This document shows positions 50,624 to 59,631 of a DNA stretch of 64,000 bases, piece by piece. Under the pieces are notes generated by a model that worked only from the letters and a program-made list of their open reading frames with translations, was not told where the DNA came from and made no database searches. This stretch comes from an uncultured Candidatus Saccharibacteria bacterium (lineage in GTDB: Bacteria > Patescibacteriota > Saccharimonadia > Saccharimonadales > Saccharimonadaceae): positions 1 to 64,000 of the forward strand of contig CAMVRN010000004.1 of assembly GCA_947169915.1 (NCBI GenBank), written 5' to 3'. Each line of letters begins with the position of its first letter. The stretch's first letter is position 1. The position numbers were made by a program, and so were the translations under genes.

Positions 50624-53614
50624 ATGTTGTCCTCTATTATTCATGTAATTCTGTCACCCCTTATTTGGATCCCGCTTGTCGGGCTGTTTGCCTACCTCAC
50701 TTACCGAAACTATAAGAAGGCCAACCGTCTCCAAGTCCTAAACGTTGACTCAGTGCTTTTGATGCTCGAAATCCCGCGCACCAACGACAAAAAAGAGCTC
50801 GCCGCCGAGCAGCTTTTTGCCTCACTTCACGGTATTCTTCGCGATAAAAACGAACTTAGAAACTCCGGTGGCGTCCAAGAACACTTAAGTTTCGAAATCG
50901 TCTCCGCAAAAGGCCAGATTCGCTTCTATGTCTGGGTCCCAAAAATCCTTCAATCCTTCGTTGAGGGCCAGATTTATTCTCAATACCCGACCGTCCAAAT
51001 CCATAAAATGGACGAAGATTACGTCGATAACCGCCACAAACACACTATCGTTTATTCTAGCGAGCTTGCCTTGACTGAAGACAGCGCACTTCCGATTAAA
51101 ACCTTCGATTCTTTCGAAGTCGACCCGCTCGCTGGTATTACTGGGACGCTCGCTAAGCTCGACGCCGACCACGATGAAGAGCTCTGGATTCAGATTATCA
51201 CCCGCCCAATCGCCGACGACTGGCACAAAACCACGACCGACACCTGGATTCAAAAAGTCAAAAGCGGTGGCAAGACTGGGCTTTTCGGCACAAATTTCGA
51301 TGCCCGCTATCTTCTCCAAATCTTCGGTGCCCTTTGGAAACCGCCTGAAGGCGGCGTCGGAAGCGACGGTAAAACAGCTGTAGAAATCTCCGAACGCGAC
51401 AAAACTCGCATCTCCAAAGCGGAAGAAAAAGCCACGAAACTCGGCTATGAAGTCAAAATTCGCCTAGTGTACCTCGGCAATGACGAAATCAACGCCAAGC
51501 TCAATATGCAGGCTCTTGTCGGTACGTTTAAACAGTTCAACTCGACCAACCTTAACGGTTTCCGCATCGAAGGCTCCACTTTTGAACCGTCCGCCCTCGA
51601 TTCTTACAAACTCCGCCAATTCACCGACCATGGCTTCATTCTAAACATCTCCGAGCTTGCTTCCGTCTATCACCTTCCACACACTTCCGTCGAAACTCCA
51701 AACATCGTCTGGGCTTCTTCAAAGACCGCCGAGCCTCCTGCCAAACTTCCTGTTTTAACCGGCAATCCAGCCGAAGACGAGAACGTTTCCGCATTTGGCC
51801 TTACCAATTTCCGTGGCATCAATCATCAATTCGGTCTCCTTCGCCGTGACCGCTCCCGCCACGTTTACATTATCGGTCAAACTGGCGCAGGTAAATCCGG
51901 TCTTCTTGAGCTCTTTGCTCTCTCCGACATCTTTTATAATCAAGGCTATTGTATTATCGACCCGCATGGCGATTTTGCTATCAACAATCTCCGCTTTATT
52001 CCAGAATCTCGTATCAAAGACGTCGTCTATTTCAACCCTGCCGACACAGCTCATCCTGTTGCCTTCAACCCGCTTGAACTCTCCGACCCAGCCCGCAAGC
52101 CAAATGTTTCTTCTGAAGTTATCGGCGTTCTTAAACGCATGTTCGGCGAAAGCTGGGGCCCTCGCCTCGAGCACATCCTCCGCTATACGCTCCTCGCCCT
52201 TCTCGACCGCCCAGAAACCACTCTTCTCGATATTTCCCGCATGTTAACCGATAAAGATTTCCGCAAGGAAACTCTCGACTACTGTAAAGATGTTACTGTT
52301 CTTCAGTTCTGGAAACAAGAATTCGGTACATGGGGCGACAAACAAGTTACCGAGTCTATTGCTCCTGTTCTTAACAAAGTTGGCGCCTTTACTGCAAACC
52401 CAATCATCCGCAATATCATCGGCCAGCCTAAATCTTCGTTTGATGTCAGAAAAATCATGGACGAAGGCAAAATCCTCGTCGTCAACCTCTCTAAAGGTCT
52501 TATCGGCGAAGATAATGCTGGCATCCTTGGCGCCTTCCTAGTTACCAAAGTTCAGCTTGCCGCCATGTCCCGTTCTGATATTCCAGACGTCAAAGACCGT
52601 CGCCCATTCTACCTATACGTTGACGAGTTCCAAAACTTCGCTACCGATTCCTTTGCCGTTATTCTTTCCGAAGCTCGTAAATACGGTCTAAACCTTACTG
52701 TAGCTAACCAATACATCGCACAAATGACCGAATCGGTCCGCGATGCCGTTTTCGGTAACGTCGGCACGACCATCTCCTTCCGCGTTTCCGCCGATGACGC
52801 TCCGCTCCTCGTAAAGCAATTCGAGCCAACTTTCGACGCGTCCGACCTCATTCAAATGAATAACCGCCATTTCATCATTTCCATGATTATCAATGGCGAA
52901 AAAGTTCCGGCCTTCTCCGCAACAACTTTGTCTATTCCAAAACCACCAACCGACAACCTCGACGAAATTATCGAATCTTCTCGCCGACAATATTCGCGCC
53001 CTCGTGCCGAAGTTGAAGAAGAAATCCGTGAAACTATCGAAGCTTCTGAAAAATACAAGAAAGAACTATCCGACAGCGGTCGCATCGCTGGCGAACAGGG
53101 AAACATCGTCCGCGATGACTACTCTGGCGCTCAGTTTATGTTCAAGTCTTCCGACATCATGAAGTCGAAGTCATTCAATCCTAGCCTGGCCCAAGAAAAG
53201 TCCGCACAAACGGCGTTTAAGGCCTCTTACGATGCAAGCGTGAATGATGTTAAGGTTGAGCCTCCAAAGCCCTCAGAAGTGATTTCTGGAGTTTCTAGAA
53301 GCATAAATGAGCCAATCGTTTCCTCTTCTTCTGACCAACAAAAGAAAAACAAGAAAAAGAACAAAAACCGAACAAAACGCAATCGAGGGCCTCGAACGCC
53401 ACAAGAGGCTTTCCGAGATATGAAGCTCTCCCCGAATACCGCTGAGGAAAAAGACCGCCCAGGCTTAAAAGACCTCGGTAAACTCATCGAGGAACAAAAG
53501 AAAGCCGAAGAAAAGGGAACCGCTAAACCCGAAACTAAGCCAGAACCAAAACCTGAACAGAAGCAGGGAAACAAGCCAGTCGACGACCAGCATCGCTTCG
53601 ATATTAAACGCTAA
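50624..53614 (+). CDS. TraG/TraD-like type IV coupling ATPase
   Basis: A 996-residue protein. An N-terminal membrane helix (about 6-26) is followed by a 350-residue domain, then a HerA/VirD4-type motor: Walker A IIGQTGAGKSGLLE near 418, DPHGDFA, Walker B YLYVDEFQNFA near 664 and the motif LTVANQYIAQM. The last 200 residues are Lys/Glu/Pro-rich and disordered. No relaxase or VirB genes are in this window, so a pilus or DNA-uptake motor, or a secretion ATPase, is as likely as conjugation. TAAAAT (50610-50615) ends 8 nt before the ATG. Confidence 0.85.
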   Translation: MLSSIIHVILSPLIWIPLVGLFAYLTYRNYKKANRLQVLNVDSVLLMLEIPRTNDKKELAAEQLFASLHGILRDKNELRNSGGVQEHLSFEIVSAKGQIRFYVWVPKILQSFVEGQIYSQYPTVQIHKMDEDYVDNRHKHTIVYSSELALTEDSALPIKTFDSFEVDPLAGITGTLAKLDADHDEELWIQIITRPIADDWHKTTTDTWIQKVKSGGKTGLFGTNFDARYLLQIFGALWKPPEGGVGSDGKTAVEISERDKTRISKAEEKATKLGYEVKIRLVYLGNDEINAKLNMQALVGTFKQFNSTNLNGFRIEGSTFEPSALDSYKLRQFTDHGFILNISELASVYHLPHTSVETPNIVWASSKTAEPPAKLPVLTGNPAEDENVSAFGLTNFRGINHQFGLLRRDRSRHVYIIGQTGAGKSGLLELFALSDIFYNQGYCIIDPHGDFAINNLRFIPESRIKDVVYFNPADTAHPVAFNPLELSDPARKPNVSSEVIGVLKRMFGESWGPRLEHILRYTLLALLDRPETTLLDISRMLTDKDFRKETLDYCKDVTVLQFWKQEFGTWGDKQVTESIAPVLNKVGAFTANPIIRNIIGQPKSSFDVRKIMDEGKILVVNLSKGLIGEDNAGILGAFLVTKVQLAAMSRSDIPDVKDRRPFYLYVDEFQNFATDSFAVILSEARKYGLNLTVANQYIAQMTESVRDAVFGNVGTTISFRVSADDAPLLVKQFEPTFDASDLIQMNNRHFIISMIINGEKVPAFSATTLSIPKPPTDNLDEIIESSRRQYSRPRAEVEEEIRETIEASEKYKKELSDSGRIAGEQGNIVRDDYSGAQFMFKSSDIMKSKSFNPSLAQEKSAQTAFKASYDASVNDVKVEPPKPSEVISGVSRSINEPIVSSSSDQQKKNKKKNKNRTKRNRGPRTPQEAFRDMKLSPNTAEEKDRPGLKDLGKLIEEQKKAEEKGTAKPETKPEPKPEQKQGNKPVDDQHRFDIKR

Positions 53615-53645
53615 TCATTCTCTTTTGTGATATAAGCTCTTTCTC

Positions 53646-53674
53646 TTGCCTTATATATGTATTTATGTTATAAT
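53646..53674 (+). promoter_or_regulatory. Promoter of candidate small RNA
   Basis: TTGCCT (53646-53651), 17 bp, TATAAT (53669-53674) with TG at 53666-53667. Confidence 0.75.
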
Positions 53675-53680
53675 AAATTT

Positions 53681-53779
53681 GTAGCGTTGTTAGATATCGC
53701 GATGCTACAGTCCTATTTTACTCATTCATAATGAGTTCCTTTCGCAAAATCCACCCCTAGCGGGTGGGTTTTGTTTTTC
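53681..53779 (+). ncRNA. Candidate small RNA, about 99 nt
   Basis: It begins at the predicted start of a good promoter and consists of three hairpins. The first is GTAGCGTTG/CGATGCTAC (9 bp, two wobbles). The second is a perfect CTCATT/AATGAG with loop CAT. The third is an 11-bp terminator AAAATCCACCC/GGGTGGGTTTT with loop CCTAGC-type, followed by GTTTTTC. It contains no ORF with a ribosome-binding site. The unpaired linker TCCTATTTTA and the TTCCTTTCGC segment are candidate pairing regions. It resembles no class I can name. Confidence 0.65.
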
Positions 53780-53809
53780 TTATGCTTTACCTCTGTTGCT
53801 TCCCTGTTA

Positions 53810-53815
53810 TATAAT
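53810..53815 (+). promoter_or_regulatory. -10 box before the 46-codon ORF
   Basis: TATAAT at 53810-53815 with TTACCT 17 bp upstream. Confidence 0.5.
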
Positions 53816-53836
53816 GAAACAAATTAAGGAGGAATA

Positions 53837-53977
53837 ATGCCTTTTAGTTATACATCTTCAACGACTATTATCAGAGAAGAACTAGAGAGAATCGCAAAGG
53901 GAATTGAGCGCCAAAACGAACTTATCGAAAAGCTTCTACCAAAAGAAAAGCCAGCCAAAAAGGGAAATAAAGCCTAA
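53837..53977 (+). CDS. Small ORF, 46 aa, coiled-coil-like
   Basis: Too short for the track. ATG at 53837 is preceded by AAGGAGG at a good distance. The product begins MPFSYTSSTTIIREELERIAKG and continues as an amphipathic helix with a Lys/Pro-rich end (LLPKEKPAKKGNKA). The strong ribosome-binding site, upstream -10 and host-like codon use argue that it is translated. The function is unknown; a short helical partner peptide is possible. Confidence 0.6.
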   Translation: MPFSYTSSTTIIREELERIAKGIERQNELIEKLLPKEKPAKKGNKA

Positions 53978-54780
53978 ATTTTCAGATTTAGTAATTCTCT
54001 ACCCCTGTTCCACCCCTGTTATTTTTGAGCTTAAGACACCAGCCACCTCTAAAAGCCCCCCAAACTCCCCAATTTATTCAAAAAATCTTCTAAAATCCAC
54101 GGGTGAAATCCAGAGGGAAACATTGAAACAAAATTACACACAAAAAACGCAAAACAAAAGTCGCGGCAAAACCCGCCAAACGTCCAAAGCCGTCCGAACA
54201 TGCAGTTCCATTCTTCCATACATTGAATGTCGCACAATAACTCTTTTAAGACATTACACTTATGGTTAAAAGACGATAAAGTAATCGTCTATAACAGAGC
54301 ACTATATAAGCTTAACTAATAAATTTACGAATTTTCGCAGGTTGTAGTTCCGCGTACATGTGCATATTTGCTTCGTTATTTACGTTTATAATTACCAAGC
54401 TTTCAGCCATTCAGCCAGCTCCTATAATTAACCTTACGTCACGGATATTTACACCAAAAGTTTTCCACCGCTATTTAAGCGAATTCTGAATTCCATCGCG
54501 GCAAATTTGCTCCAAAAACACACTCTGCATAAGCCAACTTATGCATTTTGGGGCTTTTGTTCGGGTTTTTGGCCCATTTTCCGAACATTGGCCCAATTTT
54601 CCCGATTTTCGCTTTTCCCCGCTTCCCTCTTGATTTTTTCGTGTTTTTATTGTGTTGTATGTTTTTTCAAAATTCCCTCTTTCGTAATTTCATTTTTGCA
54701 AAAGAACAAAAACCGAACAAAATAGGGAAACATGGAAATAAACAGAGGTAAGACCCTATTTTACCCCTGTTGTACCACTG
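53978..54780. other. A+T-rich noncoding stretch
   Basis: No convincing gene on either strand; track ORFs here lack ribosome-binding sites and host codon use. It holds two ACCCCTGTT copies near 54003 and 54015, a perfect hairpin AGACGAT/ATCGTCT (54271-54290), another TGCATAAG/CTTATGCA (54526-54545), isolated TATAAT boxes (near 54390 and 54423), and an imperfect inverted repeat AACAGAGGTAA/TTACCCCTGTT near 54738-54765. It could be a decayed insertion or a regulatory desert. Confidence 0.5.
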
Positions 54781-54784
54781 TTAA

Positions 54785-54811
54785 AAAAGCCTTGGCGTTC
54801 CCTGCCAAGGC
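54785..54811 (-). terminator. Terminator of the 185-aa membrane gene
   Basis: Minus-strand GCCTTGGC/GCCAAGGC stem with a 7-nt loop followed by TTTTTT. Confidence 0.85.
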
Positions 54812-54837
54812 GTACATACGTAATCTTTTGACCACTC

Positions 54838-55395
54838 TTAATTCCCGTCTACAACGATAAATTCATCTGTTCTCTCACCATCATCGTGCCACTCTTCATC
54901 TGTAAAATGTATTCCAAGTAACCTTCTTATTGTCTTCTTCTCTACTCGATAGGTTAAATCAAAGCTATTTTTCTTACCAACCTCAATTTCATCAAGTTTC
55001 GTACTGAACTCTGCGATTTTCCCCTTCTCGAGCACTCCTCTGGTCTCTACGCGACTATCAATAAATTGCACAGAGAATAATAGAATGACTCCAACAAGCG
55101 CACCGATAACCATAAGCCAATGGTCCACAGATTCCATCTTGCTAAGCTTCTGCCCAGCCTTCGTAACAGAATATCTACGTTTTTTGAAATCATCATTGCT
55201 CTCGCGGCTTCTCTGGCGTGCTATCGTGTGATAATCCTGATTTTTCTCCAGTTCCGTAACCTCATTCTCGGCATCCCACTCAAGGGTTTTTCGCTTTCCT
55301 TTGGTCACAAAAAAATAAACAATTGCAGGAATCAAGGCACACGCAAGAATCCAAAACGACCCAAAGATAATAATTGAAACCAAAAACATTTCCAT
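54838..55395 (-). CDS. Unknown two-helix membrane protein, 185 aa
   Basis: Membrane helices lie at about 4-28 (LVSIIIFGSFWILACALIPAIVYFF) and 92-110 (LMVIGALVGVILLFSVQF), with a charged cytoplasmic loop between them. The last 75 residues (FDLTYRVEKKTIRRLLGIHFTDEEWHDDGER) are outside and not recognised. GAGAGGGGG precedes the ATG, and a minus-strand TATAAT at 55447-55442 gives a 45-nt leader. It lies downstream of the dcw cluster but has its own promoter. Confidence 0.6.
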   Translation of the reverse strand: MEMFLVSIIIFGSFWILACALIPAIVYFFVTKGKRKTLEWDAENEVTELEKNQDYHTIARQRSRESNDDFKKRRYSVTKAGQKLSKMESVDHWLMVIGALVGVILLFSVQFIDSRVETRGVLEKGKIAEFSTKLDEIEVGKKNSFDLTYRVEKKTIRRLLGIHFTDEEWHDDGERTDEFIVVDGN

Positions 55396-55462
55396 CCCCC
55401 TCTCACGCAGTCAAAAAACTATTAAGGAACCAATATAGAAGTATTATAACATATTTTGTCTA

Positions 55463-56002
55463 TTATTTCCAGTAAGCTTTGCGCTCGATTCTTACGTCAA
55501 CATATTCAACATCGTCTTCGTCTTCTTCGTCCAAATATTTCAACATCCTTACTGCGTCTTCTGCACTCACGGCCGGGTTTCTATCAATTGAAATTTTAAT
55601 GATTCCCGAAAAATCTTCAATTTCAACATCAACCTCGCGAATTTTGTCTTGTGGAATTCTTGCTCTAGTTACTTTTTTGCCCAAAAGCTTAAACTCCTCC
55701 TCAAGATTTACAATGTATTCTTTCATCCTCGAAGTAAGTTTTTCTACTCTCTTCCCTGTCGCATCGTCAATTACCTCTACCGTTGGCTCCTTTTCGACAA
55801 CTACAACTTCTTCTCTCGTCGAAGCCCAACGAATCCACTCTTGAAGCGCCCTAAATCCGAGATAAACCAAACTCGCCCCTAGCAAAATCACGCCAGTGAC
55901 CGCAATCACCTTGCGTTTACGAATCGCCCTTCGTGCCCTTTCACGCTCCGAGTCCGACTCTGTTTTTTCCCTTTTCGCAGCAATTGTCTTCCCTGCTTGC
56001 AT
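55463..56002 (-). CDS. FtsQ/DivIB-like division protein (divergent)
   Basis: The track starts at a TTG; the ATG at 56002 overlaps the murG stop (TGATG) behind AAGGAAA, giving 179 residues. A basic cytoplasmic N-terminus precedes one membrane helix (about 32-51, VIAVTGVILLGASLVYLGF). The outer domain ends EYVDVRIERKAYWK, like the YIDVR...VYVK end of FtsQ/DivIB. Position right after murG is where ftsQ belongs. It is much shorter than usual, and a clear POTRA signature is not visible, so the call rests on context and the C-terminal motif. Confidence 0.6.
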   Translation of the reverse strand: MQAGKTIAAKREKTESDSERERARRAIRKRKVIAVTGVILLGASLVYLGFRALQEWIRWASTREEVVVVEKEPTVEVIDDATGKRVEKLTSRMKEYIVNLEEEFKLLGKKVTRARIPQDKIREVDVEIEDFSGIIKISIDRNPAVSAEDAVRMLKYLDEEDEDDVEYVDVRIERKAYWK

Positions 56003-57294
56003 CAAGATTTCCTTTTTTCAACATTTTCAATATTTTTCTTTTCGCCGACTTCTAGAACAATCTCTGCTAACTTCTTCGCCGAATCAAGTTTTGCTTCCTC
56101 GTGCAGTTTTTTAGCCAGCTTTTCCCTCTCCGCCGAACGTCTCGTGAGCTCTTTTATTTCCTCAAGTAAAAGATTTGGCTTTGCAAGCATTTTTTCATCG
56201 TCAATCACTCTCGCCGCTCCAATCTCCGCTAATCTTTCTGCATTTTTTGTTTGATGTGCCCCCGGAAGTTCACCAAACGGGACTAAAATTACCGCCTTTT
56301 CGAGCGCCGCTAACTCCGCAATCGTCGTCGCGCCCGCTCTAGAAACGACAACATCGGCTGCCCCAAGAAGTTCCGCCATATTGGCATTAAACTCCCACAT
56401 CCTAAACCCACTCTTTAGTTTCGCTTTATCCCAGACTTCATATTTTTTTAACTCAGTCATTTCTTCATAGTGCTTTCTACCGGCCACAAGTCCGACATCA
56501 ACCGTTTTGAGAAGTGTCGGCAAAATCTCACTCAAAGCTCGATTAAGGTGTTCTGCACCTTGACTTCCACCCGTAACTACAACTAGCGACCTTCCAGAAT
56601 CAAATCCAAAGGCTTTCTTAAGTCCAGCCTCTTTATTTGTCGATACTCTCCTGAAATCGTCCCCAATCGGCGTACCGGTCCATACCCATTTTTCACGCCC
56701 TTTGATTGGTTCTTCCCTCTTCTCAACTTCTCCGTTTTCGTTCGTCACTTCAACTTCCCTTACTGTCTCGAATCTCGCACCCATCGCTACAACCTGAGCT
56801 TTTTTCATCAAAATCCTATTCGCAAGTCCAGGCGTAGCATCGCTCTCATGAATTACATAAGGAATTCTGAACCATCTTGCGACAATTCCAACTGGAAGCC
56901 CAACGAACCCACCCTTCAAAAAGACCACATCTGGTCTGTTTTTCTTAAGAAATAACCTAAAGAAGCTTTGTATTACTCCAGCGATGAATCCGAAAAATCC
57001 AACAATGTTTTTAAACACCAAATCAACAAGCGTCGTTTGCCAAAGACGGAAATAATCCTTGAAACTCCAGCCTGCATATCGTCGGAATTTTCCGCTTGCA
57101 ACCTTTCTCACGCGCATGTTCAAATCCCCACCCGATTTTCCAAGTATTGTAAGCTTCAAAACATTTTTATAGTATTTTCTATCTGTCCAAAATTCAATTT
57201 TCGCCCTCGAATGGTCTTCTAGAATCTCTTTAACGACTGCTATAGCAGGAGTAATATGTCCACCACTTCCCCCACCTACAACTAAGATTTTCAT
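56002..57294 (-). CDS. murG: UDP-GlcNAc:lipid I GlcNAc transferase MurG
   Basis: A 430-residue GT-B enzyme that converts lipid I to lipid II. KILVVGGGSGGHITPAIAVVKEI, DVVFLKGGFVGLPVGIVA, PYVIHESDATPGLANRIL, VVTGGSQGAEHLNRAL and VVSRAGATTIAELAAL are present. It is about 70 residues longer than typical, owing to insertions (a membrane-associated segment near 80-115 and the TVREVEVTNENGEVEKREEP stretch). It overlaps ftsW by 4 nt. Confidence 0.94.
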   Translation of the reverse strand: MKILVVGGGSGGHITPAIAVVKEILEDHSRAKIEFWTDRKYYKNVLKLTILGKSGGDLNMRVRKVASGKFRRYAGWSFKDYFRLWQTTLVDLVFKNIVGFFGFIAGVIQSFFRLFLKKNRPDVVFLKGGFVGLPVGIVARWFRIPYVIHESDATPGLANRILMKKAQVVAMGARFETVREVEVTNENGEVEKREEPIKGREKWVWTGTPIGDDFRRVSTNKEAGLKKAFGFDSGRSLVVVTGGSQGAEHLNRALSEILPTLLKTVDVGLVAGRKHYEEMTELKKYEVWDKAKLKSGFRMWEFNANMAELLGAADVVVSRAGATTIAELAALEKAVILVPFGELPGAHQTKNAERLAEIGAARVIDDEKMLAKPNLLLEEIKELTRRSAEREKLAKKLHEEAKLDSAKKLAEIVLEVGEKKNIENVEKRKS

Positions 57295-58523
57295 TTTCTT
57301 GTCCTCCCAGCAGTTCGCCTTTGTGCAATATTCTCTGCTTTGAGTCTTCCAACTCTCAAATGGCTATTGCTGAATTTCTTCTGGTTTAGGTCTTTCTCTC
57401 TCTTAGTATAGCATGAAAGCTGATATGTCAGTCCAAGCGCAATCGTCACAAACATCATACTCGTCCCACCATAACTTAGGAGCGGCAATGTGATACCAGT
57501 AAGCGGCACCAATCCCGTCATAGCCATAACATTAACTGCCATTTGCACCGCAATCCATGCAAATACGCCCGTTGCAATCAGCTTCTGTTCGTCATCTGCG
57601 CCCAATTCCGCCACGCGCAGGATTCTCGTAAGCAAAATCATAAACACCACAACGACGGTTCCAAGTCCAATGAAACCAAACGTTTCACCCATCACCGCAA
57701 ACACCGAGTCGTTAATACTTTCTGGTAGGTAACCCGTCGCCTGTACGCTATTCCCTACTCCAACACCAGTCAGTCCACCCGTTCCAATTGCAATCATCGC
57801 ATTCTCAATATGATACGAGTCTGCATCGTCACCATTAAGGAATGTTTTAACGCGCTCCATCCTATGTGGGCTCGTCACAATCACCCCAACTCCACCAACA
57901 AGAATCAACGCAAGTACGAGAACAAACTTCTTTATTTCCACCCCACCCGCAAAAATAGTTGCAAGAATAATTGCGATAATCACAACTCCAGTTCCAAGGT
58001 CTTTCTGAATCACGATAACGAGAGCAAGCGCAACAATACTCGCTACCCCAGCCGGCAGCCAAAAATCACTTTTATTGAGCGTTCCCTCCGCTTTTCTCGA
58101 ACTGATTAGCTGTGCCAGATAAATCAAAAGTCCAAACTTTAGAAATTCCGCAGGCTGTAAGCTCCCGAAGCTTCCAATGTTAATCCACCTACAAGCACCA
58201 AGCTCACATTTTGCTAGACTGCTTCCCATTTTCGCCAAGACTAAAAGCCCGATGCTTAGAACAATACCAAGTGCAAACACCCATTTACCAAACTTCTTAA
58301 CTTTCTCGTACGGAATTTTATAGGCCACAATGAACGCAGCAATCGATAGAATAACATTTATCAGTTGTCTGACGAAGAAGTGATTTTCACTGATATTTCC
58401 CCCATACATCGCATTAAGAAAGTTAGCCCGCATCGGACCAATTGCGTAAATAATTATTAGCCCCGCAAGAAGCAAGCCTAATGTCATCGCAACAATGATT
58501 CTATCTCCGCGATGTCTTCTCAC
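57291..58523 (-). CDS. ftsW: Cell-division SEDS glycosyltransferase FtsW
   Basis: A 410-residue SEDS protein with 10 membrane helices. Signatures are LQPAEFLKFGLLIYLAQL, IVIQKDLGTGVVI, RVKTFLNGDDADSYHIENAMIAIGTGGLTGVGVGNS and the end motif MTGLVPLTGITLPLLSYGGTSM. It polymerises lipid II together with FtsI, encoded two genes upstream. It is translationally coupled to murG. The C-terminal tail is basic. Confidence 0.94.
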   Translation of the reverse strand: MRRHRGDRIIVAMTLGLLLAGLIIIYAIGPMRANFLNAMYGGNISENHFFVRQLINVILSIAAFIVAYKIPYEKVKKFGKWVFALGIVLSIGLLVLAKMGSSLAKCELGACRWINIGSFGSLQPAEFLKFGLLIYLAQLISSRKAEGTLNKSDFWLPAGVASIVALALVIVIQKDLGTGVVIIAIILATIFAGGVEIKKFVLVLALILVGGVGVIVTSPHRMERVKTFLNGDDADSYHIENAMIAIGTGGLTGVGVGNSVQATGYLPESINDSVFAVMGETFGFIGLGTVVVVFMILLTRILRVAELGADDEQKLIATGVFAWIAVQMAVNVMAMTGLVPLTGITLPLLSYGGTSMMFVTIALGLTYQLSCYTKREKDLNQKKFSNSHLRVGRLKAENIAQRRTAGRTRK

Positions 58524-58544
58524 TTCAATCCACCCTTCATTTTC

Positions 58545-59576
58545 CTATGCAATCCCTGACGCACTCGCGATAAATAATCCAAGTACGGCCGCAATTCCAG
58601 CAATAATCCAGAACCTCATCACGATTTTCGCTTCTCCCCAACCCTTCGCCTCGAAATGATGATGTATCGGCGCACTGATAAAGATTTTTTTATGGAAGAA
58701 CTTTTTTGAAGTCATTTGAATCAAACTACTTCCTGCCTCAATAACCAACATAACGCCGATTATAGGAAGTAGCAAGAACGCATTCGTCATCATCGCCACT
58801 ACACCAAGCCCCGCACCAAGCGCAAATGAACCCGTATCGCCCATCATAAATCTCGCAGGCGGAACATTGAACCAAACGTAGCTTAGTAACCATCCTACAA
58901 CCGTCATACAAAAACCAAACAAAATCCATTGACCTTGGAACAAAGCAATCACCCCGTAAGCGCCGTAAGCCAACATCATCAAACCACCTGCAAGCCCGTC
59001 CAAACCATCAGAAATGTTTGTCGCATTCCCCGTTGCAACGACGGCGAATGTAAACAAGAAAATCATACCAACCACACCAATATCGAAACTCCCGACAAAC
59101 GGAACCATAACAGCCGTCCATCCAAGTTTTACTGCAAAGAACCAACCAAGAAGCGCACCTACGATAGAAATGAGTATCAGTTTAGCGCCTGCTCGAAGCC
59201 CAGCTGCTCCCTCTCCAGAACCAAAGACGTTAATCAAGTCATCAATAAATCCTACCGCTGCGCCGCCAAGGAAACCTGCCAAAGGAAGCCAAGTTTGGCC
59301 ACGGTCAAGGTTACAAATCAATGTCACCATCGATACGACCACTACGCCAATAATCCCCGCCATCGTTGGAAAATGGCGTTTAAACTTATGTGCATGGAGC
59401 TTCGTCATAATCGGAAGCGAACTTCCATCCGCCGTCGTTTTCTTCTGTTTCTTCCAAAACTTATATTTGTAAGCGAAGTAAGTATAAACAGGCGTCAAGA
59501 ACATCGCGAGCAAGAATGCTCCGAGTGTCAGGATAAGCCCGAAAAACATTTCATTATTGAATTCGACTTTCCACAT
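58545..59576 (-). CDS. mraY: Phospho-MurNAc-pentapeptide transferase MraY
   Basis: A 343-residue membrane enzyme that makes lipid I. It carries KLHAHKFKRHFPTMAGI, GFIDDLINVFG, NATNISDGLDGLAGG with the catalytic Asps, RFMMGDTGSFALG and APIHHHFEAKGWGE. Ten helices fit the family. A TAAAAT box lies 12 nt before the ATG, giving at most a very short leader. Confidence 0.95.
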   Translation of the reverse strand: MWKVEFNNEMFFGLILTLGAFLLAMFLTPVYTYFAYKYKFWKKQKKTTADGSSLPIMTKLHAHKFKRHFPTMAGIIGVVVVSMVTLICNLDRGQTWLPLAGFLGGAAVGFIDDLINVFGSGEGAAGLRAGAKLILISIVGALLGWFFAVKLGWTAVMVPFVGSFDIGVVGMIFLFTFAVVATGNATNISDGLDGLAGGLMMLAYGAYGVIALFQGQWILFGFCMTVVGWLLSYVWFNVPPARFMMGDTGSFALGAGLGVVAMMTNAFLLLPIIGVMLVIEAGSSLIQMTSKKFFHKKIFISAPIHHHFEAKGWGEAKIVMRFWIIAGIAAVLGLFIASASGIA

Positions 59577-59631
59577 ATTACCCTATTTTACTCCATTCTC
59601 CCCGCTTTTTCTATTATTTTATTCATCATCC

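Noticed and set aside
53904-54269. 121-aa plus-strand ORF from the track
   Set aside because: It overlaps the better-supported 46-codon ORF in another frame, has no ribosome-binding site, and its composition is low-complexity Ser/Thr/Lys.
54507-54725. 72-aa hydrophobic ORF
   Set aside because: It arises from T-rich sequence, has no ribosome-binding site or promoter spacing, and overlaps a second equally open frame.
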